From the NCBI GenBank assembly GCA_035524755.1, contig DATKOD010000025.1, positions 1 to 18,120 on the forward strand: 18,120 bases of DNA, given 5' to 3'. Below the pieces are notes generated by a model. It was given only the letters and a program-made list of their open reading frames with translations. It was not told the DNA's origin and made no database searches. This DNA is from JAGOPO01 sp035524755. Its GTDB lineage: Bacteria; Patescibacteriota; Minisyncoccia; 2-02-FULL-40-12; GWA2-44-9. A program made the translations under genes and the position numbers. Positions 1 through 7,239 of the stretch are shown piece by piece (within the stretch, counting starts at the first letter, position 1; every line of letters begins with the position of its first letter).

Positions 1-1326
1 CTTCTCGAACGGATCCGGCAGTTCTCGGCTCATCATCTGGTCCGGAAGACCGCCATCCTTCAGGTCGGGAGTATTTCCGGCACGGTCGTACAGGCGATTG
101 CCGGCATATTCCTAGCACGTCTTCTGGGTCCGGATTCCTACGGCAGATTCGCGTTGGCGTTTTCCATCGCGGCGGTGTGTTCGGTGTTCATCGGTGGCAG
201 TCTCACGGATGCTATCGCGCCGTCACTGAGCCGCGCGTGGGCAAGCCGCGACCGCAAGAGCTATCTGGCGACCGTCGGGTTTTATCTGCGATTCGTCGCG
301 GTGTGTGCCGCAGTGACGCTTGTGGTCATCGCGATCCTGCCGTGGGTGACGGGACATCTCTACCATGACACGGGGCTCGGGTGGTTGGCGTCGGTCATCA
401 TCATCGCCTCCATCATCTCGGTGAGCGTCTTCGCGCTGGTCCAGCTCTCACTGCAGGTCGCCGGCCGGTTCACCTGGTTGTCATCGTTGACGTTCACCGA
501 CGTATTCGTTCGCTATGGTGCGTCAGTTGCGTCCGTCCTCGCCGGTTTCGGTGTTGCCGGCGCCGTCAGCGGGCACTTGATCGGTGCGGCAGTCATGCTC
601 GTTCTCGCAGCAACGCTGTATGCGCGCATCGAACGAAAAGAGCCGTTCCTGCCCGCATTCCGGACGTTCGTGCGGCTTGCCCGAGATGCAGTATGGCAGC
701 CCCTCCTGAAGCCGACGCTGCTCGTGCTTGCGGACAGTAATTTCGCCCTGCTCTACGGGGCGCTGCCGATCGCCATGGTCGGACTGTACGTTCGTGGCGC
801 TGAGCTGGCGTACTTCAAGCTCGCGTTCGGCTACCTGATGCTGGCGATGACGGCGATGGGGCCGGTAAGCACAGTGATGAACGTGCACTTCCCGACGATA
901 CAGACGACCGATCCCGTGAAGCTCCGTCGTACATTCGTCCGCATCACGCAAGCCGCGGTTGCGCTGTCGACGGGCATCACGGCCGTCGTGCTCGCCATTT
1001 CACCACTGGTGTTCCGAGTCCTCTATGGTCGCGTCTATTTGCCAGCCATCCCATACGTTTATGGCTTTGCGGTGTTCGGTGCATTGTTCGGTCTGGGTGT
1101 CGGACTGGGACCGATGTGGCGCGCGCTCAACAAGGTCCGAACGTCTATCATCATCAACAGCATCACGCTCGGTCTCGGGATCCCGCTGGGCCTGGCGCTC
1201 ATCCACGTCTGGCATCTCTGGGGGGCCGTGATAATGGTCACGCTCTGGTATTCCGCATCCCATGCAGTGTCATTCTGGTACCTTACCCGGTGGTTGAAAC
1301 TCCATCCCGAACGGGCTACAATTTGA
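1..1326 (+). CDS. Oligosaccharide flippase (Wzx/MATE-like), 5' end outside window
   Basis: Polytopic membrane protein of the polysaccharide flippase family, expected to move undecaprenyl-linked oligosaccharides across the cytoplasmic membrane. The frame is open from base 1 without a stop, so the gene begins upstream; 441 residues are visible. The first visible residues carry the family's N-terminal signature: a hydrophobic helix leading into LARLLGPDSYGRFALAFSI, like the LLGPxxYG.FAL pattern of Wzx proteins. About ten to twelve hydrophobic segments follow, with short charged loops, and the protein ends in a basic tail. An internal TTG at 154 could be mistaken for a start but lies inside the signature. 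It ends with TGA four bases before an O-antigen-ligase-like gene, which fits a glycan export module. The exact substrate cannot be told. Confidence 0.85.
   Translation, partial: LLERIRQFSAHHLVRKTAILQVGSISGTVVQAIAGIFLARLLGPDSYGRFALAFSIAAVCSVFIGGSLTDAIAPSLSRAWASRDRKSYLATVGFYLRFVAVCAAVTLVVIAILPWVTGHLYHDTGLGWLASVIIIASIISVSVFALVQLSLQVAGRFTWLSSLTFTDVFVRYGASVASVLAGFGVAGAVSGHLIGAAVMLVLAATLYARIERKEPFLPAFRTFVRLARDAVWQPLLKPTLLVLADSNFALLYGALPIAMVGLYVRGAELAYFKLAFGYLMLAMTAMGPVSTVMNVHFPTIQTTDPVKLRRTFVRITQAAVALSTGITAVVLAISPLVFRVLYGRVYLPAIPYVYGFAVFGALFGLGVGLGPMWRALNKVRTSIIINSITLGLGIPLGLALIHVWHLWGAVIMVTLWYSASHAVSFWYLTRWLKLHPERATI
1294..1322 (+). promoter_or_regulatory. Promoter for the O-antigen-ligase-like gene
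   Basis: TTGAAA (1294-1299), a 17-base spacer and TACAAT (1317-1322), lying inside the end of the flippase gene. The expected transcription start is about 1329, only two bases before the ATG at 1331. There is no Shine-Dalgarno sequence before that ATG, consistent with a near-leaderless message. This is a motif match only. Confidence 0.55.
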
Positions 1327-1330
1327 CGAC

Positions 1331-3763
1331 ATGAACAACGAACCGACACTCGCGAAATGGCTTCGCTGGCTTATCTACACGGCCGCCCTGATCCCGCTGG
1401 TCATCTTTGCGCAGTACATCTCGCCGTTCCACTTCGGGAAGGTCATCCTGCTCCGCAGCATCGTGGAGGTGATGGCGGCTCTGTACCTGCTGCTCATCTG
1501 GCGCGAACCGAGCTACCGCCCCAAATCGAACCCTATCACGTGGACGTTTTTTGCGTTCGCACTCGCATTCTCGCTTACTTCGATCACATCCGTATCGCCG
1601 CTGCAGTCCGTCTGGGGCACGCTGGAACGCATGGGCGGTTTGTTCACGTTCTGGCACTACTTCGTTTTCTACCTCATCGCGGTTTCAGTGATGCGCACGA
1701 AAGCCCACTGGCGTACGCTTCTTGACCTGATGGTCGCGGTCGGACTCGTGTCCGCCATCTACGGCCTCCTACAGAAGACGGGATGGAGCTTCATCCTCGG
1801 TTCCGGCGATCGCACCCGTCCGTTCGGCACCATCGGCAATGCCGCGCTCTTCGCCGGGTATCAAATCCTCGTGGCGTTCATGGCGATGACCTTGAGTCTC
1901 ATGCCGAAGTTCGGTCCCGCAAGCGGTGCGGGCCCGCGTGCTATGCAGCGGGGATGGACATGGATCGGCATCGGACTGCTCGGTACGCTGTTGGTCGCGT
2001 TGGCGTTCAATACCGAGGGATTGTGGGTGATCCCCGTCGGATTGGTGTTCTACGGCGTCTTCCTGTTGTTCACTGCCGCCGGGAAGGGCCGGTGGTTCTA
2101 CGGTGGCGCCTCGGTGCTCATGCTCATCGCGATATTGACGACCGCAGTCCGCGGTTCGATGTTGGGCGTCGCGGTCGCGTTCGTCGCATTCTTCCTGCTG
2201 TGGTCGGTCATCAATCGTTCGCATCGCGGCAAGCTCTTCCTCATCTGGGCGTTATCGGCGTGCGTCGTGTTTATATTCCTCGCCGTCATGTTCCGGAATA
2301 CCTCATTCGTGAAGTCGTCCGGATACCTTTCACGCATCACCGACTTCTCCAGCAGTACGTTCACCGTCCAGACGCGTTTGTGGGCGTGGACCGCCGGCAT
2401 CGAGGGCTGGAAGGAAGCGCCGCGATACATGCTCGTCGGCTACGGACCCGAGAACTTCAACATCCCGTTCTCGGAGCACTTCAATCCGAAATTCTTCACC
2501 GGACCCGGAGCGGAGACGCTGTTCGACCGTGCGCACAACATGTTCGTGGAAGTGCTGGTCACCATGGGTGCGGTCGGCGAACTCGCATACCTGTCCATGT
2601 TCATCGCTCTGCTGTGGACCCTCTGGACGTTCACGAAATTCAAGGACGAGCGTCGGACCCTGGGCATCGGGTTCATCGCGCTCATGGTCGCGTACGTCAT
2701 CCACAACTGCTTCATCTTCGATACCTCGGCGAACTTCCTGACGTTCTTCATGCTGTTGGCGTTCGTCGTGCATGTGAGTCGTGACGGTCTAGAGGATGCA
2801 TCGGCGGTGAAGGAGAAATCGAAACCGCGTTCCTGGACGGTATCACAGACCGCCGCCGCCTCCGTGCTCGCAGTTTTGGTCGTCGTAGGTGTCTATCACT
2901 ACAACGTGAAGCCGTCGATGGCGAACTACGCGTCCACGAGAGCGATCGTCGCCGGATGGCAGGGCGACATCGCCACGGCAGTCGCGAAATTCCGCGAGGC
3001 AATCGATTACCACACGGCAGGCAGATACGAATATCGGAACCGTTTTGCGCAATACCTGCTGGAAACCGCAGCGTCCACCGATGTATCGAAGATCACCGGA
3101 TTCAATGATTTGCTCCTCGAGGCGATCGGAGACGTGAAGGACAACGTCAATGAGAGTCCGCGCGACTACCTGCCGCTGTTGTACGAATCCCGACTGTATC
3201 TGATCCTCAGCGGGAGCGACGCCAAAAGTCCGTACCTGGACACTGCGCTTCAGCTTGACCAACAGGCATTGGCGATTTCACCGACGTTCGTCCGGACGTA
3301 CTACGAAGTCGCCCAGGCATACCTGAACAAAGGGGACCTGAATGACGCGTACGCGGCGTTCGACAAGGCGCGGCAGTTGAATCCCGATGTCGGTCTCACG
3401 TACTGGTATCTTGGTGTGGTAGACATCCAGCGCGGGAAGACGAAAGAAGGACTCGCGGAGATCAGCACTGCGATCCAGATGGGGTACACGCTCTCGGAGA
3501 GCGATGCCGTCAAGCTCGCGAACACGTACATCCAGGGCGGTGATCTCAAGGATGCCGTGATGCTGTACGAGCAGCTCGTATCGCAATTCCCGACGAAGAT
3601 CGACTACTGGACCCAGCTCATCGCCGGCTATATCCAGCTCCAGGAGCGTGACCAGGCGGTCAGCGCCATCAAACGCGCCCTGGCTCAGCCGGGCGTCGGC
3701 GACGATGCGACGTTCAAAGCGAAGGCGCTCTCAGCGCTCCAACAGCTGGGCGCGACGCCTTAG
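1331..3763 (+). CDS. O-antigen ligase/polymerase-like membrane protein (Wzy_C) with C-terminal TPR repeats
   Basis: An 810-residue protein. Residues 10 to about 480 are a polytopic membrane region with about a dozen hydrophobic helices. It contains the Wzy_C-type signature FDRAHNMFVEVLVTMGAVGE with His402, in the large periplasmic loop region that in O-antigen ligases and Wzy/PglL-type enzymes handles lipid-linked glycan donors. A last hydrophobic segment at about 505-525 precedes a soluble C-terminal part (528-810) with TPR-like helix pairs, clearest in LALSPTFV..AYLNKGDLNDAYAAFDKA-type stretches near residues 640-790. The likely role is polymerising or transferring glycan at the outer face of the membrane, with TPRs for partner binding. 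The start is ATG 1331, just after a good promoter. It converges on the sugar phosphotransferase gene with only two bases between stops. Polymerase, ligase and protein-glycosylating variants cannot be separated by sequence alone. Confidence 0.85.
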   Translation: MNNEPTLAKWLRWLIYTAALIPLVIFAQYISPFHFGKVILLRSIVEVMAALYLLLIWREPSYRPKSNPITWTFFAFALAFSLTSITSVSPLQSVWGTLERMGGLFTFWHYFVFYLIAVSVMRTKAHWRTLLDLMVAVGLVSAIYGLLQKTGWSFILGSGDRTRPFGTIGNAALFAGYQILVAFMAMTLSLMPKFGPASGAGPRAMQRGWTWIGIGLLGTLLVALAFNTEGLWVIPVGLVFYGVFLLFTAAGKGRWFYGGASVLMLIAILTTAVRGSMLGVAVAFVAFFLLWSVINRSHRGKLFLIWALSACVVFIFLAVMFRNTSFVKSSGYLSRITDFSSSTFTVQTRLWAWTAGIEGWKEAPRYMLVGYGPENFNIPFSEHFNPKFFTGPGAETLFDRAHNMFVEVLVTMGAVGELAYLSMFIALLWTLWTFTKFKDERRTLGIGFIALMVAYVIHNCFIFDTSANFLTFFMLLAFVVHVSRDGLEDASAVKEKSKPRSWTVSQTAAASVLAVLVVVGVYHYNVKPSMANYASTRAIVAGWQGDIATAVAKFREAIDYHTAGRYEYRNRFAQYLLETAASTDVSKITGFNDLLLEAIGDVKDNVNESPRDYLPLLYESRLYLILSGSDAKSPYLDTALQLDQQALAISPTFVRTYYEVAQAYLNKGDLNDAYAAFDKARQLNPDVGLTYWYLGVVDIQRGKTKEGLAEISTAIQMGYTLSESDAVKLANTYIQGGDLKDAVMLYEQLVSQFPTKIDYWTQLIAGYIQLQERDQAVSAIKRALAQPGVGDDATFKAKALSALQQLGATP

Positions 3764-3765
3764 GC

Positions 3766-5130
3766 TTACCGTCCTTCGCGCCGGAGCGCGATGCTCGCCG
3801 TCTTCAGGATGATCCCCAGGTCCAATGCGAATGACCTTCGTTTCAGGTAGTACAGATCGTATTCGAGCTTGCGCGTGGCATCGGCGACCGACCCGCCGTA
3901 GGGATAGTTGATCTGTGCCCATCCCGACAATCCCGGCCGGGTCAGATACCGGTCCTGATAGAACGGGATCTGTGCGGCAAGTTGCGTATCGAATTCCGGA
4001 CGTTCGGCGCGCGGACCCACCATCGACATGTCCCCGCGCAGGACGTTCCACAGCTGTGGCAGCTCATCGAGCCGGGTGGAGCGCAGGAACCTTCCGACAC
4101 GGGTGACGCGTGCGTCTTTGTGGGTCGCCCATACGGCACCGGTCGAGCGTTCGGCATCGTTGCGCATGGTACGGAATTTGAGCATCTCGAACGGCACGCC
4201 GCCGCGCCCGGACCGTTGCTGGCGGAATACCACCGGACCGGGGGAGGTCAGTTTGATGGCCGCGGCGATGAACGGGGTCAGTACGAGCGTCGGGATTCCC
4301 AGCAGAACAGCGACGGTGATATCGCTGACGCGCTTGAGCGTCTCGTAAGAGCGTTTAGACCCCTCGGCGAAGTTCTCCAAGAACCACTGCTGGTCGATGG
4401 CATCCAGCGGTACCGCACCGGTGACCGATTCCGTGAAACCGGCGAGCGTCTGGAAATCGATGCCGTGCACCATCGCACGGTAGAGCGAAGCGACCAGATC
4501 GGCGCGCACGAACGCATGCGGTGCGATGACGACCGTATCGATATCGCGCTCGCGGATGGATGTGACGACGTCGGAATGCTCGTCCAGGACATCCCACGTT
4601 CCGTGGACGTCCGCGAGCGGCAGTTCCTCCTGACCGACGCGGACGATGGCATTGACCGTCCATCCCAGTTGGGGATTCGACTGCACGAACTGCGCGAGTT
4701 CCAGAGCGCCCTGTGTTGCGCCGACCAGCATGAGCCGCTTCTTCGTGCCTGCGGCGAGACTGCGGTTCGCCAAAGTCCGTGCCGCGGTCCATACGACCGC
4801 GAACACGACGATGAACAGGAACAGGTTCAGCTTCGGCGTGATGCCGAAGAAGGGGATGAGGTAGAAGAAGAGGACCGAGATGACCGCGGCGACGATGACC
4901 GCCTGCAGGAGCCGGCCGTAGAAATCGCTGCCTGACCGCAGGACGCGTTCGTCGTACAGATTCGCGATGTAGAAGGAGAACAGCCAGACCAGGAACAGGA
5001 TGGAAAACGGTCCCACGTGCAGCTGGTACTGCTCGCTCCACCGGTCGACACCGTAGCGCACCAGAAGAACGGCCGCCAATGAGCCGTAGAATGCGACCAG
5101 ATCGGTGAGGATGAGCGTCAGCTTCTTCAC
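3766..5130 (-). CDS. Exopolysaccharide polyprenyl glycosylphosphotransferase (WbaP/WcaJ-type)
   Basis: A 454-residue enzyme expected to transfer a sugar-1-phosphate from a nucleotide sugar to undecaprenyl phosphate, the first membrane step of glycan assembly. The N-terminus has about four hydrophobic helices (5-25, 42-58, 74-95, 101-118). A Rossmann-like CoA_binding_3-type domain follows (about 131-230), with KRLMLVGAT at its start. The C-terminal bacterial sugar transferase domain (about 265-454) has a re-entrant hydrophobic helix (271-292), KFRTMR (318-323), LDELPQLWNVLRGDMSMVGPR (354-374, with the Asp355-Glu356 catalytic pair of this family) and RPGLSGWAQI (398-407). The start is GTG 5130. 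The open frame extends upstream to 5982, but that extension would run antisense through the peptidase gene, and a strong promoter lies right before the GTG. No Shine-Dalgarno sequence is seen. Confidence 0.93.
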   Translation of the reverse strand: MKKLTLILTDLVAFYGSLAAVLLVRYGVDRWSEQYQLHVGPFSILFLVWLFSFYIANLYDERVLRSGSDFYGRLLQAVIVAAVISVLFFYLIPFFGITPKLNLFLFIVVFAVVWTAARTLANRSLAAGTKKRLMLVGATQGALELAQFVQSNPQLGWTVNAIVRVGQEELPLADVHGTWDVLDEHSDVVTSIRERDIDTVVIAPHAFVRADLVASLYRAMVHGIDFQTLAGFTESVTGAVPLDAIDQQWFLENFAEGSKRSYETLKRVSDITVAVLLGIPTLVLTPFIAAAIKLTSPGPVVFRQQRSGRGGVPFEMLKFRTMRNDAERSTGAVWATHKDARVTRVGRFLRSTRLDELPQLWNVLRGDMSMVGPRAERPEFDTQLAAQIPFYQDRYLTRPGLSGWAQINYPYGGSVADATRKLEYDLYYLKRRSFALDLGIILKTASIALRREGR

Positions 5131-5139
5131 AACGGAATG

Positions 5140-5168
5140 ATTATACCAATATATAAGGTTATGGTCAA
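5140..5168 (-). promoter_or_regulatory. Promoter for the glycosylphosphotransferase gene
   Basis: Read on the minus strand: TTGACC (5168-5163), a 17-base spacer ending in TGG, then a perfect TATAAT (5145-5140), so it is also an extended -10. The expected start of transcription is about 5133, three bases before the GTG at 5130. This is the strongest promoter match in the window, and it fixes the start codon of the gene. Confidence 0.75.
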
Positions 5169-5190
5169 TGTCTGGCCGATCCGCAGCCCG

Positions 5191-5199
5191 TGCTAGAAT
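5191..5199 (+). promoter_or_regulatory. Extended -10 promoter for the secreted metallopeptidase
   Basis: TGC-TAGAAT, an extended -10 element. No convincing -35 is seen at 16-18 bases. The usual spacing puts +1 on the A of the ATG at 5206, predicting a leaderless message. It is divergent from the transferase promoter, and the two -10 elements are about 50 bases apart. Confidence 0.5.
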
Positions 5200-5205
5200 G
5201 GACCG

Positions 5206-6885
5206 ATGAAAAAGACCTTTCTGATCGCCGCGATTTTTGCGGTATACGGGCTCTTGGGGACGCCGGTCGCGCACGCCGATACGCTCGGACAGGATGTCAC
5301 GTTCAACACGAATCCGACCTTCGATGCCGGAGGAGCTTCCGCGATCGGTGCGACGCTCCGGGCGGTCGGTACCGATGCCTATTTCTACGTGGATGACCGC
5401 GAATGGGCCGCTCTCTCGTCCTATGAGCAGAATTCGTTGATGACGCAGCTTTCCGCGCTCGCCACGCAATTCGACTCGGTCATCTGGCCGACGGAGACGG
5501 CGTTCTGGGGGATGCCGAACACGCCGGGCGTCGATAACGATCCCCGCATCACGGTGTTGTTGGAACGACTCACCTCCGGAAGCGGCGGATACTTCGACAC
5601 CGTCAACGGCTACCCGAAGAGCCGGGCGCCGGAATCCAATGCCCGCGAGATGGTCGTCGTTTCCGCCGACAGCATCATTCCGGGAACTGCCAAGAGCTTC
5701 CTTGCGCACGAGTTCCAGCATCTCATCTCGTTCAATCAGAAGGAGCTGACCCTCAACGTGAGCGACGACACCTGGCTCAACGAAGCGCGCTCGGAGTACA
5801 GCATCACTCTGGACGGCTATGATCAGCCGTTCGATGGGTCCACGTTCCAACGTCGGGTCCTCACGTTCCAGCGCACACCGAGCGACTCGCTGACCGGGTG
5901 GTCCAACATGTCCACCGACTACGGCATCGCGTCGGTGTTCATCCATTACCTGGCGGACCGCTTCGGTCCCGTGCTCCTGCAATCAACGATCCATGACCGT
6001 TCCGCCGGCGCCGCGGCCATTCAGGATTGGTTGACGTCAAACCAGCCGGGGACGACATTCGGGGGCGTATTCGCGGACTGGATGGCAGACGCGCTGACGA
6101 ATCCGTTGATACGGCTCACGCCTCCGCAATCGATGACCTACTCTCCGACATCGACACTGACATGGTCGCCGGTCGCCACCGAGTGGCAGCCCGAGTGGTT
6201 GAGCGTGCAATTCAATGGAACGGTGTCCGATGACATCACGCTCTCGGCGAACACCGCCGGACCGAATCCGTGGTTCGCCGACATCGTCCTGAATTATGGA
6301 GCTTCGCAGCATATTCTCCGCTGGTCGTCTGCGGACGGCTCGACGATCACGCTGCCGGCGCTTGATGGTTCTTCGCCGTTGCAGTCCGTGGTGCTCGCGT
6401 TCGCACAGGGCTCCACCGTGCCGGCAGATAACCGGCAGCTCGCCAGTCAGCAGGCCGTCATCACGCTGTCGGGCGCCACCACGGCGACATCATACGCGGC
6501 GGCGATGCCGACGCCCGTTCCGGCCCAGCCGACGGGAATCCCGAACAACGGGGACCTCATCCGTCGGGCCGGTCAGGCCGACGTGTATGTGGTGTGGGGC
6601 CCGTACCGTCGCTACATGACCCCGGGGACACTGGCGTTGTACGGATTCCAGGACCGGCCGGTCATCACGGTGTCCGATGACATGTTCTTCCGATACCTTT
6701 CCACGAACTACATCCGCGCCGTGGACCAGCAGAAGGTCTACGCCGTGTGGCCGGACGGTACGAAGCACTGGCTGAACATCACGCCTGCCCAGTGGGATGC
6801 TTCGCACCGCGATTGGAACGCGGTATTCATCGTCAACGACGCCGAAGCGAACTCCTACACGACAGGGGTCGACATTACGCGCTAA
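5206..6885 (+). CDS. Secreted HExxH zinc metallopeptidase (M30/M6-like) with C-terminal duplicated module
   Basis: A 559-residue protein beginning with a typical signal peptide: Lys-Lys, a hydrophobic core, and AHA before Asp25 as the likely cleavage site. The catalytic motif is HEFQH (168-172), with Glu193 in WLNEARSEY as the probable third zinc ligand, the arrangement of gluzincin peptidases such as M30 hyicolysin. A beta-rich region (about 310-435) follows, then a short Pro/Thr linker. Residues 448-559 hold two similar units of about 52 residues, each with an Ile-Arg, a VYxVW core, an aromatic/basic turn and a V-I-x-V-x-D strand; such modules may bind cell-wall or surface glycan (inference). 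It would act outside the membrane, turning over or anchoring surface proteins. It has its own promoter, divergent from the glycan transferase. The M30 label is tentative; the zinc peptidase call is firmer. Confidence 0.75.
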   Translation: MKKTFLIAAIFAVYGLLGTPVAHADTLGQDVTFNTNPTFDAGGASAIGATLRAVGTDAYFYVDDREWAALSSYEQNSLMTQLSALATQFDSVIWPTETAFWGMPNTPGVDNDPRITVLLERLTSGSGGYFDTVNGYPKSRAPESNAREMVVVSADSIIPGTAKSFLAHEFQHLISFNQKELTLNVSDDTWLNEARSEYSITLDGYDQPFDGSTFQRRVLTFQRTPSDSLTGWSNMSTDYGIASVFIHYLADRFGPVLLQSTIHDRSAGAAAIQDWLTSNQPGTTFGGVFADWMADALTNPLIRLTPPQSMTYSPTSTLTWSPVATEWQPEWLSVQFNGTVSDDITLSANTAGPNPWFADIVLNYGASQHILRWSSADGSTITLPALDGSSPLQSVVLAFAQGSTVPADNRQLASQQAVITLSGATTATSYAAAMPTPVPAQPTGIPNNGDLIRRAGQADVYVVWGPYRRYMTPGTLALYGFQDRPVITVSDDMFFRYLSTNYIRAVDQQKVYAVWPDGTKHWLNITPAQWDASHRDWNAVFIVNDAEANSYTTGVDITR

Positions 6886-6897
6886 ATGCGGTACGAT
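6869..6897 (+). promoter_or_regulatory. Promoter for hpf-secA-nudix
   Basis: TCGACA (6869-6874), a 17-base spacer and TACGAT (6892-6897), overlapping the stop region of the peptidase gene. The expected +1 is about 6904, three bases before ATG 6907. Since the -10 covers the in-frame ATG at 6886, the downstream ATG is the better start. Confidence 0.45.
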
Positions 6898-6906
6898 AGG
6901 CCTACG

Positions 6907-7239
6907 ATGCAGATCGATATCTACACGAAGAACCTCGAGTTGAACGCGCCGTTGCGCAAGTTCATCGAGTCGAAGATCGGTGACCTGGAACACGTGCTGG
7001 GCACCGTCGGACCGGCGCTGGCGCGTGTCGAAGTCGGCGTCCCGTCCCAGCACCACAACAAGGGGCCGATTTACTATGCCGAGGTCAATATCGACATCAA
7101 CGGACAGGTGCTTCGCGCAGAATCCACCAACTTCGACCTGCATGCGGCTATCGTAGACGTCAAAGATGACATGAAGGTACAGATTTCCAAGTTCAAAGAG
7201 CGGATGCAGGACGCCACTCGGCATCCGTCCGAGGCGTAA
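6907..7239 (+). CDS. hpf: Ribosome hibernation promoting factor, short form (HPF/RaiA family)
   Basis: A 110-residue protein beginning MQIDIYTKNLELNAPLRKFI, the usual start of the HPF/YfiA/RaiA fold, with the beta-alpha-beta-beta-beta-alpha pattern and typical late strands YYAEVNIDINGQVLRAES followed by DLHAAIVDVKDDMKVQISKFK. It binds the 30S decoding region and silences ribosomes under stress. The length matches the single-domain form; the C-terminal dimerisation domain of long HPF is absent. The frame is open from ATG 6886, but the -10 element lies there, and homologues begin near MQI, so ATG 6907 is chosen. Its stop TAA overlaps the secA start by one base (TAATG), and an hpf-secA order is common in bacteria. 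Confidence 0.9.
   Translation: MQIDIYTKNLELNAPLRKFIESKIGDLEHVLGTVGPALARVEVGVPSQHHNKGPIYYAEVNIDINGQVLRAESTNFDLHAAIVDVKDDMKVQISKFKERMQDATRHPSEA

Noticed and set aside
5131..5982. Upstream extension of the glycosylphosphotransferase frame on the minus strand
   Set aside because: It runs antisense through the peptidase's signal peptide and catalytic domain. The extension has no family resemblance, and the promoter sits just before GTG 5130.
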